Source of the DNA: Marilutibacter aestuarii
Lineage (GTDB): Bacteria > Pseudomonadota > Gammaproteobacteria > Xanthomonadales > Xanthomonadaceae
Assembly (NCBI RefSeq): GCF_006546775.1
Contig: NZ_VICE01000099.1
Coordinates: 1-58,860, forward strand
Direction of reading: 5' to 3'
DNA length: 58,860 bases
The notes below the pieces were generated by a model, which saw nothing but the letters and a program-made list of their open reading frames with translations, made no database searches and had not been told where the DNA came from. The position numbers and the translations under genes are program-made. The first letter of the stretch is position 1, and the number at the start of each line of letters is the position of its first letter. Shown here one piece after another: positions 11,644 through 21,022 of this stretch.

Positions 11644-11662
11644 AATACGAATTGTTCTCAAT
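11644..11662 (-). promoter_or_regulatory. Candidate Fur box of feoAB
   Basis: On the minus strand ATTGAGAACAATTCGTATT matches 14 of 19 positions of the classical Fur consensus AATGAGAATNATTCTCATT. It sits directly upstream of feoA and just downstream of a TATTAT -10-like hexamer (RC of 11661-11666), so bound Fur would cover the transcription start. This is what is expected for iron-repressed feoAB. The match is by eye. Confidence 0.6.
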
Positions 11663-11773
11663 AATAGCATCCGAGCGCCTGTCGCGGACGTGCCCGGATG
11701 TGGCCGCTTCGTCCCCGTCCCCGGCCTCCGGCTATCATGGAGGGCTCACGGACACGACAGGTATGGTGCGCGG

Positions 11774-12553
11774 ATGAATCCACCCTTGCTGAGCCGGACG
11801 GAGGGCGCCGTGGCGCGCTTGCGGCTTAACCGGCCCGACCTCCACAACGCCTTCGACGCCGGCTTGATCGCGGCCCTGACCGAGGCGCTGGAGGGGCTCG
11901 GGCGCGACCCGTCGGTACGGGTGGTGGTGCTGGAGGCCGAAGGGGCGTCGTTCTCGGCCGGCGCGGACCTGAACTGGATGCGAGGCATGGCCGCCGCCGG
12001 CGAGGCGGAGAACCGCGAGGACTCGCTCGCCCTGGCGCGCCTGATGCGTACCCTGGACGAACTGCCCAGGCCCACCGTGGCCCGCGTCCATGGCGCCGCC
12101 TTCGGCGGTGGCGTCGGCCTGGTGGCGTGCTGCGACATCGCCATCGGCGCCCGCGGCGCGAAGTTCGGACTCACCGAAAGCAAGCTTGGCCTGCTGCCCG
12201 CGGTCATCTCGCCGTACGTGGTCGAGGCGATCGGTGCGCGCCAGGCCCGGCGCTGGTTCGCCACCGCGGAGATCTTCGACGCCGACCAGGCCGCGCGGAT
12301 GGGCCTGCTGCACGAGGTCGTGGCGCCCGATGCGCTGGACACGGCGATCGACCGCCAGGTGGAGCTCCTGCTCAAGGCCGGCCCGATCGCCTCTGCGTCG
12401 GCGAAGGCGCTGGTCCGGCAGGTCGCTTCCCATGCCGACCGCGACCGCCACGACGCCGACAACGCGGCCCTGATCGCCCGCCTGCGGGTCTCGCCCGAAG
12501 GCCAGGAGGGACTGTCGGCCTTCCTCGACAAGCGCAGGCCGCAGTGGGCCTGA
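11774..12553 (+). CDS. liuC: Methylglutaconyl-CoA hydratase (enoyl-CoA hydratase family)
   Basis: A 259-residue crotonase-fold enzyme. Oxyanion-hole segments are visible: FSAGADLNWMRGM and HGAAFGGGVGLVACCDIAI. The NWM after the first, FGLTESKLGLLPAVISPYV, and two-gene spacing to a biotin carboxylase identify it as the leucine-pathway hydratase, converting 3-methylglutaconyl-CoA to HMG-CoA. The start is ATG 11774; a TATCAT -10-like hexamer lies 36 bases upstream. It diverges from feoA across ~150 bases. In many proteobacteria liuA and liuB precede this gene; they are absent here. Confidence 0.88.
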   Translation: MNPPLLSRTEGAVARLRLNRPDLHNAFDAGLIAALTEALEGLGRDPSVRVVVLEAEGASFSAGADLNWMRGMAAAGEAENREDSLALARLMRTLDELPRPTVARVHGAAFGGGVGLVACCDIAIGARGAKFGLTESKLGLLPAVISPYVVEAIGARQARRWFATAEIFDADQAARMGLLHEVVAPDALDTAIDRQVELLLKAGPIASASAKALVRQVASHADRDRHDADNAALIARLRVSPEGQEGLSAFLDKRRPQWA

Positions 12554-12688
12554 GCGCCACGCCGCGATCACGTCCATGAGCGCCCGGATGATCGCCCCGC
12601 GCGGCTGGACAGCCCGCCCGCCCCTCTCCCCGTACAACGACGCTTCCGTGGGTCCTGGCGTCGTCCGTCCCGCCATCGAAGAGACCGC

Positions 12689-14719
12689 ATGATGCCGCCC
12701 AAGTCCCCCCAGCCGATGTTCGACACCGTCCTGATCGCCAACCGGGGCGAGATCGCCTGCCGGGTGATCCGCACCTGCCGCAGGCTCGGCATCCGCACCG
12801 TCGCGGTGTTCTCCGAGGCCGATGCCGATGCGCAGCACGTACGCCAGGCCGACGAAGCGCATTGCATCGGCGGCCCGCGGCCCGCCGACAGCTACCTGCG
12901 GGGCGACGCGATCCTGGAGGTCGCGCGCCGGACCGGCGCCCAGGCCATCCATCCCGGCTACGGCTTCCTCAGCGAGAACGCCGAGTTCGCCGACGCGGTT
13001 GAAGCCGCCGGCATCGCCTTCATCGGCCCCCGCGCCGCCTCGATGCGCAAGATGGGCAGCAAGGCCGGCGCCAAGGACCTGATGCAGGCGGCCGGCGTGC
13101 CGGTGGTACCGGGCTACACCGGAGAGGACCAGTCCGCAGACCTTCTGCAAGCCGAGGCCGACCGGATCGGCTATCCGCTGATGATCAAGGCCGCGCACGG
13201 CGGCGGCGGCAAGGGCATGCGCATCGTCCGTGCCGCCGCGGAGTTCATTTCCAACCTCGAGAGCTGCCAGCGCGAGGCCCGCAACGCCTTCGGCAAGGAT
13301 CGGGTACTGCTGGAACGCTACGTCGAGAAGCCGCGCCACATCGAGATCCAGGTCTTCGGCGACCGCCATGGCGCGGCGATGCACCTCAACGAGCGTGAAT
13401 GCTCGGCCCAGCGCCGCTACCAGAAGGTCCTGGAAGAATCACCCTCGCCCTTCCTCACCCCCGAGCTGCGCCAGGCCATGGGCCAGGCCGCGGTGCAGGC
13501 CGCACTGGCGATCGATTACGTCAACGCCGGCACGGTCGAGTTCATCGTCGGCCAGGACGGCCAGTTCTATTTCATGGAGATCAACACCCGCCTGCAGGTG
13601 GAGCACCCGGTCACCGAGATGGTCACCGGGCTGGACCTGGTCGAGTGGCAGCTGCGCGTCGCCGCCGGCGAGGCGCTGCCGCTGGCGCAGGACGCGGTCC
13701 GCCAGAATGGCCACGCGATCGAGGTCAGGCTCTACGCCGAAGACCCCGAAGCGGGCTTCCTGCCGGGCTCGGGGCGCCTGGAGCGCCTGCGCCTGCCGGC
13801 CCCCGATGCGCACGTGCGCATCGACTCGGGCGTGGTGGAAGGCGACACCGTCACCATCCACTACGACCCGATGATCGCCAAGCTGATCGTCTGGGACCTG
13901 GACCGGCCGCGTGCACTCGCGCGCCTGCGCGATGCGCTCGCCGCGTGCGCGATCGAGGGCCCGAAGTCCAACATCGCCTTCCTCGAGCGCCTGGCCCGCC
14001 ATCCGGCGGTGGTCGATGGCACGATCGACACCGGCTATCTGGACCGTCACCTGGAGGAGTTCACCGCCGTCGACGAGGCGGTCGACGCACGGATGCTGCT
14101 GGCCGCCGCCGCGGCACGCCTGATGGCCCAGGAGCGCCAGAGCCGCGAACAGGCACTCGCCTCGCATGATCCGGGTTCCCCGTGGGCCATCAGCGACGGC
14201 TGGCGGCTCGGCCACGGCGGTCGCCGCAGCCTGGCCTTCCTGCACCGCGATGAGCGGCTCGAACTGCATGCGCAGGGCAGCGGCGGCGACTACCGAATCG
14301 AATACGACGGCCGTGCCCATGACGTCCGTGGCGCCCGGCCGCTGGCCGATGGCGTCCTCGGTTTGCGTATCGATGGTCAGGGCCTGCGCGTTTCGGTGAA
14401 CGTCGATGGACCGATGTGGGTGGTCCACGACGGTCGCCAGCGGCTGCGACTGCAGTCCGTGGCGATGTATCGCCGCGAAGGGGGCAGCGACAGTGCGGCC
14501 GCCGACAACGTCCTCGCGCCGATGCCCGGGCGCGTGGTGGTGGTGAAATCGGCGGTGGGCGACGCGGTGGTCTCGGGACAGGAGCTGATGGTGATCGAAG
14601 CGATGAAGATGGAACTGAGCCTCAAGGCTCCCCGCGACGGCACCATCGCCCGTATCTCCGCCGCCGAGGGCGAATTCGTCGAGGCCGACGCGGTCCTCGT
14701 CGCCCTGGAGGTGGCGTGA
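12689..14719 (+). CDS. liuD: Methylcrotonyl-CoA carboxylase, biotin-carboxylase/carrier subunit
   Basis: A 676-residue alpha subunit. Biotin carboxylase domains cover about 10-460 (VLIANRGEIACRVIRT, the ATP-grasp loop KAAHGGGGKGMRIV, EINTRLQVEHPVTEM). A central BT-type domain follows, then a C-terminal biotinyl domain with biotinyl-lysine K640 in EAMKM. It carboxylates biotin for transfer to 3-methylcrotonyl-CoA by the beta subunit in leucine and isovalerate breakdown. The start is ATG 12689, preceded by GAAGAGA; an internal ATG at 12716 aligns with shorter relatives. Adjacent liuC and liuE make methylcrotonyl-CoA the likeliest substrate over acetyl- or propionyl-CoA. The carboxyltransferase partner is not in the window. 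Confidence 0.92.
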   Translation: MMPPKSPQPMFDTVLIANRGEIACRVIRTCRRLGIRTVAVFSEADADAQHVRQADEAHCIGGPRPADSYLRGDAILEVARRTGAQAIHPGYGFLSENAEFADAVEAAGIAFIGPRAASMRKMGSKAGAKDLMQAAGVPVVPGYTGEDQSADLLQAEADRIGYPLMIKAAHGGGGKGMRIVRAAAEFISNLESCQREARNAFGKDRVLLERYVEKPRHIEIQVFGDRHGAAMHLNERECSAQRRYQKVLEESPSPFLTPELRQAMGQAAVQAALAIDYVNAGTVEFIVGQDGQFYFMEINTRLQVEHPVTEMVTGLDLVEWQLRVAAGEALPLAQDAVRQNGHAIEVRLYAEDPEAGFLPGSGRLERLRLPAPDAHVRIDSGVVEGDTVTIHYDPMIAKLIVWDLDRPRALARLRDALAACAIEGPKSNIAFLERLARHPAVVDGTIDTGYLDRHLEEFTAVDEAVDARMLLAAAAARLMAQERQSREQALASHDPGSPWAISDGWRLGHGGRRSLAFLHRDERLELHAQGSGGDYRIEYDGRAHDVRGARPLADGVLGLRIDGQGLRVSVNVDGPMWVVHDGRQRLRLQSVAMYRREGGSDSAAADNVLAPMPGRVVVVKSAVGDAVVSGQELMVIEAMKMELSLKAPRDGTIARISAAEGEFVEADAVLVALEVA

Positions 14720-15405
14720 GCCGCCCTCGCGCCGCCCTGCTGGGCGCCGGCGCGGCGGTCCTGCTGCTGGTGCTTGCGGGATGTGGCCAGGACGGGGTGG
14801 ACCCCGGCAAGGCCGCGGCGACCGGACCCGTCGAGACGGGCGCCGACGACGATTGCCGCGCCATCGCGATGGCACGGGCCCTGCCCGCGGCGACCATGAT
14901 CGCGGGGCGGCCGCTGGCCTGGACTCAGTGCTCGGTCCAGGAAGTGGTCGCCAGTTATGGCAAGGAGGACGCCGATGGCAATGGCGACGACAGCTGCCGC
15001 ATCGAGATCTCGGACTCGCGCTACCCGATCCCGGAGAGCGCCCGCGCGCTCGGCATGCAGGAAACCCTGGAGAACACGCGCGAGCTGATCCGCGAGATGG
15101 CGCGCGCCAACGTCGAGATGCTCGTCGAGTCGCGCAAGGCGCTGGAGGCCGAACCGGTCATGCTGCGCGTGCGCGGCGGTCCGTCGACGCTGCCGGTGGT
15201 CGGCAGCACGGCCACGGGCGACGCCTACGTGATTTCGGTGCCTGCGTCCGCGGACGTAGAGGTTGGCAACGAGCCCCTGCTCTCGCTGGTCAATGACCGC
15301 TACGTGCTCACGATCGAGTGCGACGCACCGGTGCGGGACCACGACCAGGCCCTGGCGCTGTACGCACCCTACGTGCGCGCGCTGAACCTGGGGGTGCTGC
15401 CGTGA
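14716..15405 (+). CDS. Hypothetical lipoprotein inside the liu operon
   Basis: A 229-residue protein I do not recognise. GTG 14716 overlaps the liuD stop (GTGA) and its own stop overlaps the liuE GTG in the same way, so it is wedged in with no free base on either side. The N-terminus is a lipoprotein signal: a hydrophobic core and LVLAGC (Cys23). The mature part has four further cysteines (in DDDCRA, WTQCSV, DDSCRI and TIECDA), suggesting disulfides in the periplasm. An Arg/Glu-rich helical stretch lies around residues 115-150. No enzymatic motif is visible. A role with the leucine pathway is unproven; coupling only shows coexpression. Confidence 0.8.
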   Translation: MSRPRAALLGAGAAVLLLVLAGCGQDGVDPGKAAATGPVETGADDDCRAIAMARALPAATMIAGRPLAWTQCSVQEVVASYGKEDADGNGDDSCRIEISDSRYPIPESARALGMQETLENTRELIREMARANVEMLVESRKALEAEPVMLRVRGGPSTLPVVGSTATGDAYVISVPASADVEVGNEPLLSLVNDRYVLTIECDAPVRDHDQALALYAPYVRALNLGVLP

Positions 15406-16301
15406 CGCCGGCGGTGCGCATCGTCGAGGTCGGCCCGCGCGACGGCCTCCAGAACGAAAAGGTGCAGGTCGCGACCGCCGACAAGATCGCCCTGATCGAC
15501 CGCCTGTCCGCGACCGGGCTGCGCAGCATCGAGGCCACCAGCTTCGTCAGCCCGCGCTGGGTCCCGCAGCTCGCCGACGCGACCGAAGTCTACGCCGGGA
15601 TCGCGCGCCGCGAGGGCGTCCATTACCCGGTCCTCGTCCCGAACGAAAAGGGCTACGAGCGCGCCCGCGAGGTCGGCGTCGAAGAGATCGCGGTGTTCAC
15701 CGCGGCCTCGGAGGCGTTCAACCGCAAGAACATCAACGCCTCCATCGACGAATCGCTGGCGCGTTTCGCGCCGGTGCTCGAGCGCGCGCGCGACGACGGC
15801 GTGCGCGTGCGCGGCTACGTATCCACCGTGCTCGGGTGCCCCTACCAGGGCGAGGTGCCGCTGGCCGACGTGGTCCGCGTGGCGCGACAGCTGCATGCGA
15901 TGGGCTGCTACGAGGTCTCGCTGGGCGACACGATCGGCGTGGGCACCCCTGGCAAGGCACGCGAGATGCTCCTCGCGGTCGCCAGCGAAGTGCCGTTGCC
16001 GGCACTCGCGGTGCATTTCCACGACACCTACGGACAGGCGCTGTCGAACATCCTCGCCTGCCTGGAGGCGGGCGTCGCCGTGGTCGACGCCTCGGTCTCC
16101 GGGGCCGGCGGCTGTCCCTACGCGAAGGGCGCCAGCGGCAACGTCGCCACCGAGGACGTGGTCTACATGCTCCATGGACTGGGCATCGAGACCGGGGTAG
16201 ACCTCGACGCACTGGCCGCGACCGGGCGCTGGCTCGCGGGACGGCTGGGCCGGGAGACCGGCAGCAAGGTCGGGCGCGCCCTGGACGGCGGAGCCGGCTG
16301 A
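15402..16301 (+). CDS. liuE: Hydroxymethylglutaryl-CoA lyase
   Basis: A 299-residue TIM-barrel lyase that splits HMG-CoA to acetyl-CoA and acetoacetate, the last step of leucine catabolism. The signature is clear: [11 protein letters not shown] at the start, [39 protein letters not shown] with the metal-binding His pair, and the catalytic-Cys loop [14 protein letters not shown]. The length is typical (~300). The GTG start overlaps the upstream lipoprotein stop (GTGA), and the stop TGA shares its last base with the ATG of the PAS-GGDEF-EAL gene. Confidence 0.94.
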   Translation: MTPAVRIVEVGPRDGLQNEKVQVATADKIALIDRLSATGLRSIEATSFVSPRWVPQLADATEVYAGIARREGVHYPVLVPNEKGYERAREVGVEEIAVFTAASEAFNRKNINASIDESLARFAPVLERARDDGVRVRGYVSTVLGCPYQGEVPLADVVRVARQLHAMGCYEVSLGDTIGVGTPGKAREMLLAVASEVPLPALAVHFHDTYGQALSNILACLEAGVAVVDASVSGAGGCPYAKGASGNVATEDVVYMLHGLGIETGVDLDALAATGRWLAGRLGRETGSKVGRALDGGAG

Positions 16302-18868
16302 TGAGCCGCCACTCGAGCGCCTCGTCGCCTGTCGGCACCCCCCGCATGGCGGGCGCCGGCACGGTGGATGCGCTCGACCTGGCGATGTCGCGCGACGACG
16401 TCCCCGACGACATCCGCTCCCTGCTGGCCGAGGCGCGCGACGCCCTGCAGGCCTCGCTCGAGAGCGCCGAGCATGCACGGCAGCGCTACGACGCCCTCTT
16501 CGACGCGGTGCCCGACCCGGTCAGCATCATCGACCACGACGGCATCGTGCTCGACCTCAACAAGGCGGGCATCGCCGCCTACCGCCGCAGCCGCGGCGAG
16601 ATCATCGGCCGGCCCATCCATGTCCTCAACCCCGAACTGCCGCGCGACCACCTCGTGCCGGTCCTGGAGACACTGGACCGGGGCGAGACCTACGTCATCG
16701 AAGTCACCAACATGCGCGCCGACGGCACACGGTTCCCGGTCGAGGTCCACTCGGCGGCGATGCAGTACGACGGCCGCCCGGCGCTGGTCGCGGTCGCGCG
16801 CGACCTCAGCGGCCGTCGCGACGCGGAACTGCGCTACCGCGAGCTGGTGGAGACCCTGGACCAGGGCATCCTCGTGCAGGACGCCGCAGGCCATTACCTG
16901 TTCGCCAACGCCACCGCGATGCGGATCTTCGGCATCGGCAAGGGCCGCCAGCTCGAAGACGAGCTGCAACCCCAGCACTGGCGCATCATCGACGAACACG
17001 GCCGCGAGATCTCAGCCAGCCAGTTGCCGGCGCAGCGGGCCCTGCACTGGGGGCGCACGATCGAAAGCACCCTGCTGGGCTTCTACCACCGCGAGCGGCG
17101 CCACCTGACCTGGCTGTCGGTCACCTCGGTGCCGCACTATCCGGCCGGCGGCGACCGCCCGCGCCAGGTGCTGTCGCTGTTCACCGACGTCACCGCGCTC
17201 AAGCGCGACAGCGCCCTGTTCGACCGCGCGCAATCGCTGGCGCAGATCGGCGGCTGGGAGTGGGACACCGGCCGCAACCACTTGTACCTGACCGACGAAG
17301 CCCAGCGCATCATCGGCAACCACCCCGCGCCCCAGGACATGGACGGCCTGCTGGACTGCCTGCGCGACCGCGACCGCGCCCGCCTGCAGGAGGCCATCGC
17401 ACGCGCGCTGGCGACCGGCTACGGCATCGACCTGGAACTTGAGGGCGTGCGCGGCAGCGGGCAGTCCTTCTGGATCCGGGTGATCGGCGAAGCGATCGTC
17501 GGCTCCGCGCACAGCGCCCGCCTCACCGGTACCCTGCAGGACATCACCGACCGCCGTCATGCCGAGGAATCCCTGCGCCAGCAGGCCCGCACCGACCCGC
17601 TCACCGGCCTGCTCAACCGCGACGCGATCCTGCAGGAGCTCGACGGCTGGCTGGAGGACGCGAGCGACGCGCAGATCGCCGTGCTCTACATCGACCTGGA
17701 CCGCTTCAAGGTCGTCAACGACGTGCTCGGCCATGCCGCGGGCGACCGCCTGCTCGCCACGGCGGCCAAGCGCATCGAGCGCGCGGTCGACGTCGAGGGC
17801 CTGCTGGCGCGCTTCGGCGGCGACGAGTTCCTCGTCGTGTGCATGCTCCACGACGATCCCGACCGGCCGGAGCGGCTGGCCGACGCGATCCTCGCCAGCT
17901 TCGCCGAGAACTTCCGGGTCGACGGCGAGGAGTTCAGCATTACCGCCAGCATCGGCATCGCCCGCTCGCCGCGGGATGGCATGGGGTCGCCGCAGCTCAT
18001 CCAGAGCGCGGACGTGGCGATGTACGACAGCAAGCGCCGCGGGCGCAATGGGCGCCAGAGCTTCACGCCCGAACTGGCCGAGCAGCAGTTGCAGCGACTG
18101 CAGCTGGAAACCCACCTGCGACGCGCGGTGCGCAACGACGAGTTCCACCTGGTGTACCAGCCGCAGGTCGACCTCGCGAGCGGCCGCCTGAGCGGCGCGG
18201 AAGCCCTGATCCGATGGCGCAACCGTTCGCTGGGCGAGATGCGTCCCGACCGCTTCATCGACCACGCGGAGACGACCGGCGACATCGTCGGCATCGGCCG
18301 CTGGGTGCTCCGGGAGGCCTGCCGCCAGCTGCGCAACTGGCGACAGGACGGGCTGGCGATCGAACGCATCGCGGTCAACGTTTCCTATCGCCAGTTCCTC
18401 AGCCAGGACCTCATCCAGAGCGTGCGCGAAGCCCTGGGCGAGACCGGGCTGGAAGGGCGCATGCTCGAGCTGGAGTTCACCGAGCGCGTGCTGATCGAGG
18501 ACGAGCCCGACACGCGCCGCGCCTTCGACGAACTGCGCGCCATGGGCGTGGCCCTGTCCATCGACGACTTCGGTGAAGGCTACAGTGCCCTCAACTACCT
18601 GCGCCGCCTGCCGATCACCGGCCTGAAACTCAGCCAGCTTTTCGTGCAGGGGATCCCCGACAACGAGTCCGACGTCGCGGTCTGCCAGGCGGTCACCGGC
18701 ATCGCCAACAGCCTGGGGCTCGGCGTGGTCGCCGAGGGCATCGAGCAGGTCACCCAGCGCGATTACCTGCTGTCGATGGGGATCACCACCGGCCAGGGCT
18801 TCCTCTATGCCCCGGGCCTGTTGCCCAACGAACTCCTGCAGCGGTACCCGCGCCTGGCCGTCCGCTAG
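16301..18868 (+). CDS. PAS-GGDEF-EAL cyclic-di-GMP signalling protein
   Basis: An 855-residue protein with no obvious membrane segment. Three PAS-like sensory domains (about 60-180, 180-300 and 305-430) precede a diguanylate cyclase domain with intact GGDEF (506-510). The EAL phosphodiesterase domain has EAL at 634-636, NVSYRQF, ELEFTERVL, DDFGEGYSALNYL and AEGIE. Catalytic residues of both domains look intact, so it could make or break c-di-GMP, or use one domain as a regulator. The 1-base overlap with liuE (TGATG) means it is translated from the liu mRNA or reinitiated. What the PAS domains sense is unknown. Confidence 0.9.
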   Translation: MSRHSSASSPVGTPRMAGAGTVDALDLAMSRDDVPDDIRSLLAEARDALQASLESAEHARQRYDALFDAVPDPVSIIDHDGIVLDLNKAGIAAYRRSRGEIIGRPIHVLNPELPRDHLVPVLETLDRGETYVIEVTNMRADGTRFPVEVHSAAMQYDGRPALVAVARDLSGRRDAELRYRELVETLDQGILVQDAAGHYLFANATAMRIFGIGKGRQLEDELQPQHWRIIDEHGREISASQLPAQRALHWGRTIESTLLGFYHRERRHLTWLSVTSVPHYPAGGDRPRQVLSLFTDVTALKRDSALFDRAQSLAQIGGWEWDTGRNHLYLTDEAQRIIGNHPAPQDMDGLLDCLRDRDRARLQEAIARALATGYGIDLELEGVRGSGQSFWIRVIGEAIVGSAHSARLTGTLQDITDRRHAEESLRQQARTDPLTGLLNRDAILQELDGWLEDASDAQIAVLYIDLDRFKVVNDVLGHAAGDRLLATAAKRIERAVDVEGLLARFGGDEFLVVCMLHDDPDRPERLADAILASFAENFRVDGEEFSITASIGIARSPRDGMGSPQLIQSADVAMYDSKRRGRNGRQSFTPELAEQQLQRLQLETHLRRAVRNDEFHLVYQPQVDLASGRLSGAEALIRWRNRSLGEMRPDRFIDHAETTGDIVGIGRWVLREACRQLRNWRQDGLAIERIAVNVSYRQFLSQDLIQSVREALGETGLEGRMLELEFTERVLIEDEPDTRRAFDELRAMGVALSIDDFGEGYSALNYLRRLPITGLKLSQLFVQGIPDNESDVAVCQAVTGIANSLGLGVVAEGIEQVTQRDYLLSMGITTGQGFLYAPGLLPNELLQRYPRLAVR

Positions 18869-18892
18869 CCTTGGCATCGGGCCGCGTGGACC

Positions 18893-19999
18893 TCATCGTC
18901 TGCGCCGCATGCTGCCGAGCACGTCCAGGCCCTCGCCTACGACCTCGTCGCACGCATGCATGAGTGGGCCGGACAGGCGGCGCTCGACGTGTACATGGAC
19001 GAGCCAGGACGCCAACAGCATCAGGGACAGGGTGCCCCAGAACAACAGGTGCGGGTCGAGCACGGGCCCGGCCAGGTTGAAGATCATGTAGCCAATGTTC
19101 TGGTGCAGCAGGTAGAGCGGATAGGTCAAGGCTCCCGCGAGCAACCAGCGCCGCCTCGCCAGGGGACCGGTCCAGCGCAGTGCGACCATGGCCATCACCG
19201 CGAAGTAGGACATGATGATCGCCACCACGGCGCCACGGTTCATCCGGGTGTCGTAGCGCTGCTCGAACAGCGGCAGGCCGCCGAGCGCGTCGCGCAGGGC
19301 CATGCCCAGGCACGCGGCCAGCATGCCCCAGCGCGCCGCGCTCGCGCCCGAGGACCAGACCAGGTAGCACACGGCGCCGGCGATGAAATACGGTGCGTAG
19401 TCGGCGATCAGCAGCAAGCGCAGCATCGGCAGGGGCATCGGCAGGAACGCCAGCACGATCGTCGCCGCCAGCCATCCCAGCAGCAGGGCCTGGACCCGGC
19501 CGATCAGCCCGAGCATCAACACCAGCGAGACCATCGCGTAGAACTGGATCTCCACGAAGAGCGACCAGTAGACGCCGTCGATGGATGCCACGCGCACGAA
19601 ACCGTTCAACATCGTCATGTTGACCAGGTACTGCACGAAGGTCGCCGAGAAGTGCGGCGCGCCGATCAGCAGGATCGCAAGGAAGGTCAGTGAACAGCAG
19701 ACCCAGAACGCCGGGTAGAGACGGGCGATCCGGGACACCACGAATTTCCTCAGGCTGCCATTGGCGGCCGTCATCAGGATCACGAAGCCGCTGATCATGA
19801 AGAACAGCTCGACGCCCATGAAACCGTACTTGGCGATCGACTCCAGCAAGGGGTAGGCCAGGGTCGTGCGGTCGCCACCGGCAAAGCCCCGGAAGGCGTA
19901 GTGGTAGAACACCACGGCCATGGCCGCGACGAAGCGCAGCAGGTCGATCTCGTTCACGCGCAGCGCGGGACGCGCTTGGGCAAGGCTTTGTTCCCCCAC
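18893..19999 (-). CDS. Acyltransferase family 3 membrane protein (OafA/YrhL type)
   Basis: A 368-residue polytopic protein with about ten hydrophobic segments. Family landmarks are LLRFVAAMAVVFYHY with the essential His near the N-terminus, GFMGVELFFMISGFVI, the RIARLYPAFW loop, and YWSLFVEIQFY. These enzymes transfer acyl groups, often acetyl, onto sugars of O-antigen, exopolysaccharide, peptidoglycan or glycolipids from the cytoplasmic side. There is no C-terminal SGNH domain. It is convergent with the GGDEF-EAL gene and has no polysaccharide genes nearby, so the acceptor cannot be guessed. Confidence 0.88.
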   Translation of the reverse strand: MGEQSLAQARPALRVNEIDLLRFVAAMAVVFYHYAFRGFAGGDRTTLAYPLLESIAKYGFMGVELFFMISGFVILMTAANGSLRKFVVSRIARLYPAFWVCCSLTFLAILLIGAPHFSATFVQYLVNMTMLNGFVRVASIDGVYWSLFVEIQFYAMVSLVLMLGLIGRVQALLLGWLAATIVLAFLPMPLPMLRLLLIADYAPYFIAGAVCYLVWSSGASAARWGMLAACLGMALRDALGGLPLFEQRYDTRMNRGAVVAIIMSYFAVMAMVALRWTGPLARRRWLLAGALTYPLYLLHQNIGYMIFNLAGPVLDPHLLFWGTLSLMLLASWLVHVHVERRLSGPLMHACDEVVGEGLDVLGSMRRRR

Positions 20000-20151
20000 G
20001 GTCGACGATGACCCTCGGCTCCGGACTCACGAATGACAAACGCAACCCGCGCGGACACCGGGCCACCGGCGGGCACCGGGGCCGCCCGGGGCTCCCGGCG
20101 GGTCCCCGTGGGCCTTAGAATGGTCGGCTCATCCGCGTGGAAACCATCGTC

Positions 20152-20922
20152 ATGCAGCTTGCCTCCTCCCTCGCCATCATCACCGGCGGCGTGTCCGGCC
20201 TCGGCCTCGCTGTCGCCGAGCACCTGGTCGCCCACGGCGGCAAGGTCGCCCTGTTCGACGTCAACGACGAAAAAGGGGCCGCGGCCGTGGCCGCGCTCGG
20301 CGAGGCGAACGCACGCTACTTCAAGACCGACGTCACCTCCGAGGATGGCGTGGCCACGAACGTCGCCGCGGCGCGCGATTTCCTCGGCGGGCTGAACACC
20401 GTGGTCAACTGCGCCGGCATCCTGGGTGCCGGCCGCGTCCTCGGCCGCGAGGCGCCGATGCCGCTAGGCAACTTCCAGGCCACCGTGATGGTCAACCTGG
20501 TGGGCAGCTTCAACGTGGCCAAGGCCGCCGCCCACCTGATGCAGCACAACGACGCCGGCACCGACGGCGAGCGCGGCGTGATCGTGAACACGGCCTCGGT
20601 CGCGGCGTACGAGGGCCAGATCGGCCAGGCGGCCTACTCCGCCTCCAAGGGCGGCGTGGTCGGCATGACCCTGCCGATGGCGCGCGAACTGGCCCGCTTC
20701 GGCATCCGCGTCATGACCATCGCCCCGGGCGTGTTCTGGACCCCGATGGTCGACGGCATGCCCGACTCGGTGCAGGAGTCGCTCGCCGCCTCGATCCCCT
20801 TCCCCTCCCGCCTGGGCCAACCGAAGGAGTTCGCCGACCTGGTCGCCTACATCCTCGGCAACACCTACCTCAACGGCGAGACCATCCGCCTGGACGGCGC
20901 GACGCGGTTGGCGCCGAAATAG
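20152..20922 (+). CDS. Short-chain dehydrogenase (3-hydroxyacyl-CoA dehydrogenase type)
   Basis: A 256-residue SDR. The cofactor loop TGGVSGLG is near residue 11, NAG follows strand 4, and catalytic Y162 and K166 lie in YSASK. The extended C-terminal region and [15 protein letters not shown] stretch resemble HSD17B10/type-II 3-hydroxyacyl-CoA dehydrogenases, which oxidise 2-methyl-3-hydroxybutyryl-CoA (isoleucine) or straight-chain hydroxyacyl-CoAs with NAD+. The start is ATG 20152; an in-frame GTG at 20137 would add five residues. The TAG stop falls on the edge of a heptamer repeat array. It may be an isoleucine-catabolic counterpart to the nearby liu genes, but linkage is loose. Confidence 0.85.
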   Translation: MQLASSLAIITGGVSGLGLAVAEHLVAHGGKVALFDVNDEKGAAAVAALGEANARYFKTDVTSEDGVATNVAAARDFLGGLNTVVNCAGILGAGRVLGREAPMPLGNFQATVMVNLVGSFNVAKAAAHLMQHNDAGTDGERGVIVNTASVAAYEGQIGQAAYSASKGGVVGMTLPMARELARFGIRVMTIAPGVFWTPMVDGMPDSVQESLAASIPFPSRLGQPKEFADLVAYILGNTYLNGETIRLDGATRLAPK

Positions 20923-21015
20923 GGAATGGAGAATGGAGAAAGGGGAATGGTTCAAGGCCCCTGCTCCATTCCCCATTCCCCATTCCCCATTCCCCATTCC
21001 CCATTCCCCATTTCC
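20922..21015. repeat. Heptamer repeat array forming a hairpin between SDR gene and efpL
   Basis: Six exact tandem copies of CATTCCC (20967-21008) plus a degenerate seventh (21009-21015) face a shorter, degenerate inverted arm made of GGGAATG-like units (20922-20949). The 17-base spacer between arms is unique sequence. The transcript could fold into a long imperfect hairpin ending eight bases before the efpL start. A related heptamer, GATTCGG, occurs inside argG at 51919-51943. Confidence 0.9.
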
Positions 21016-21022
21016 AACCAAC

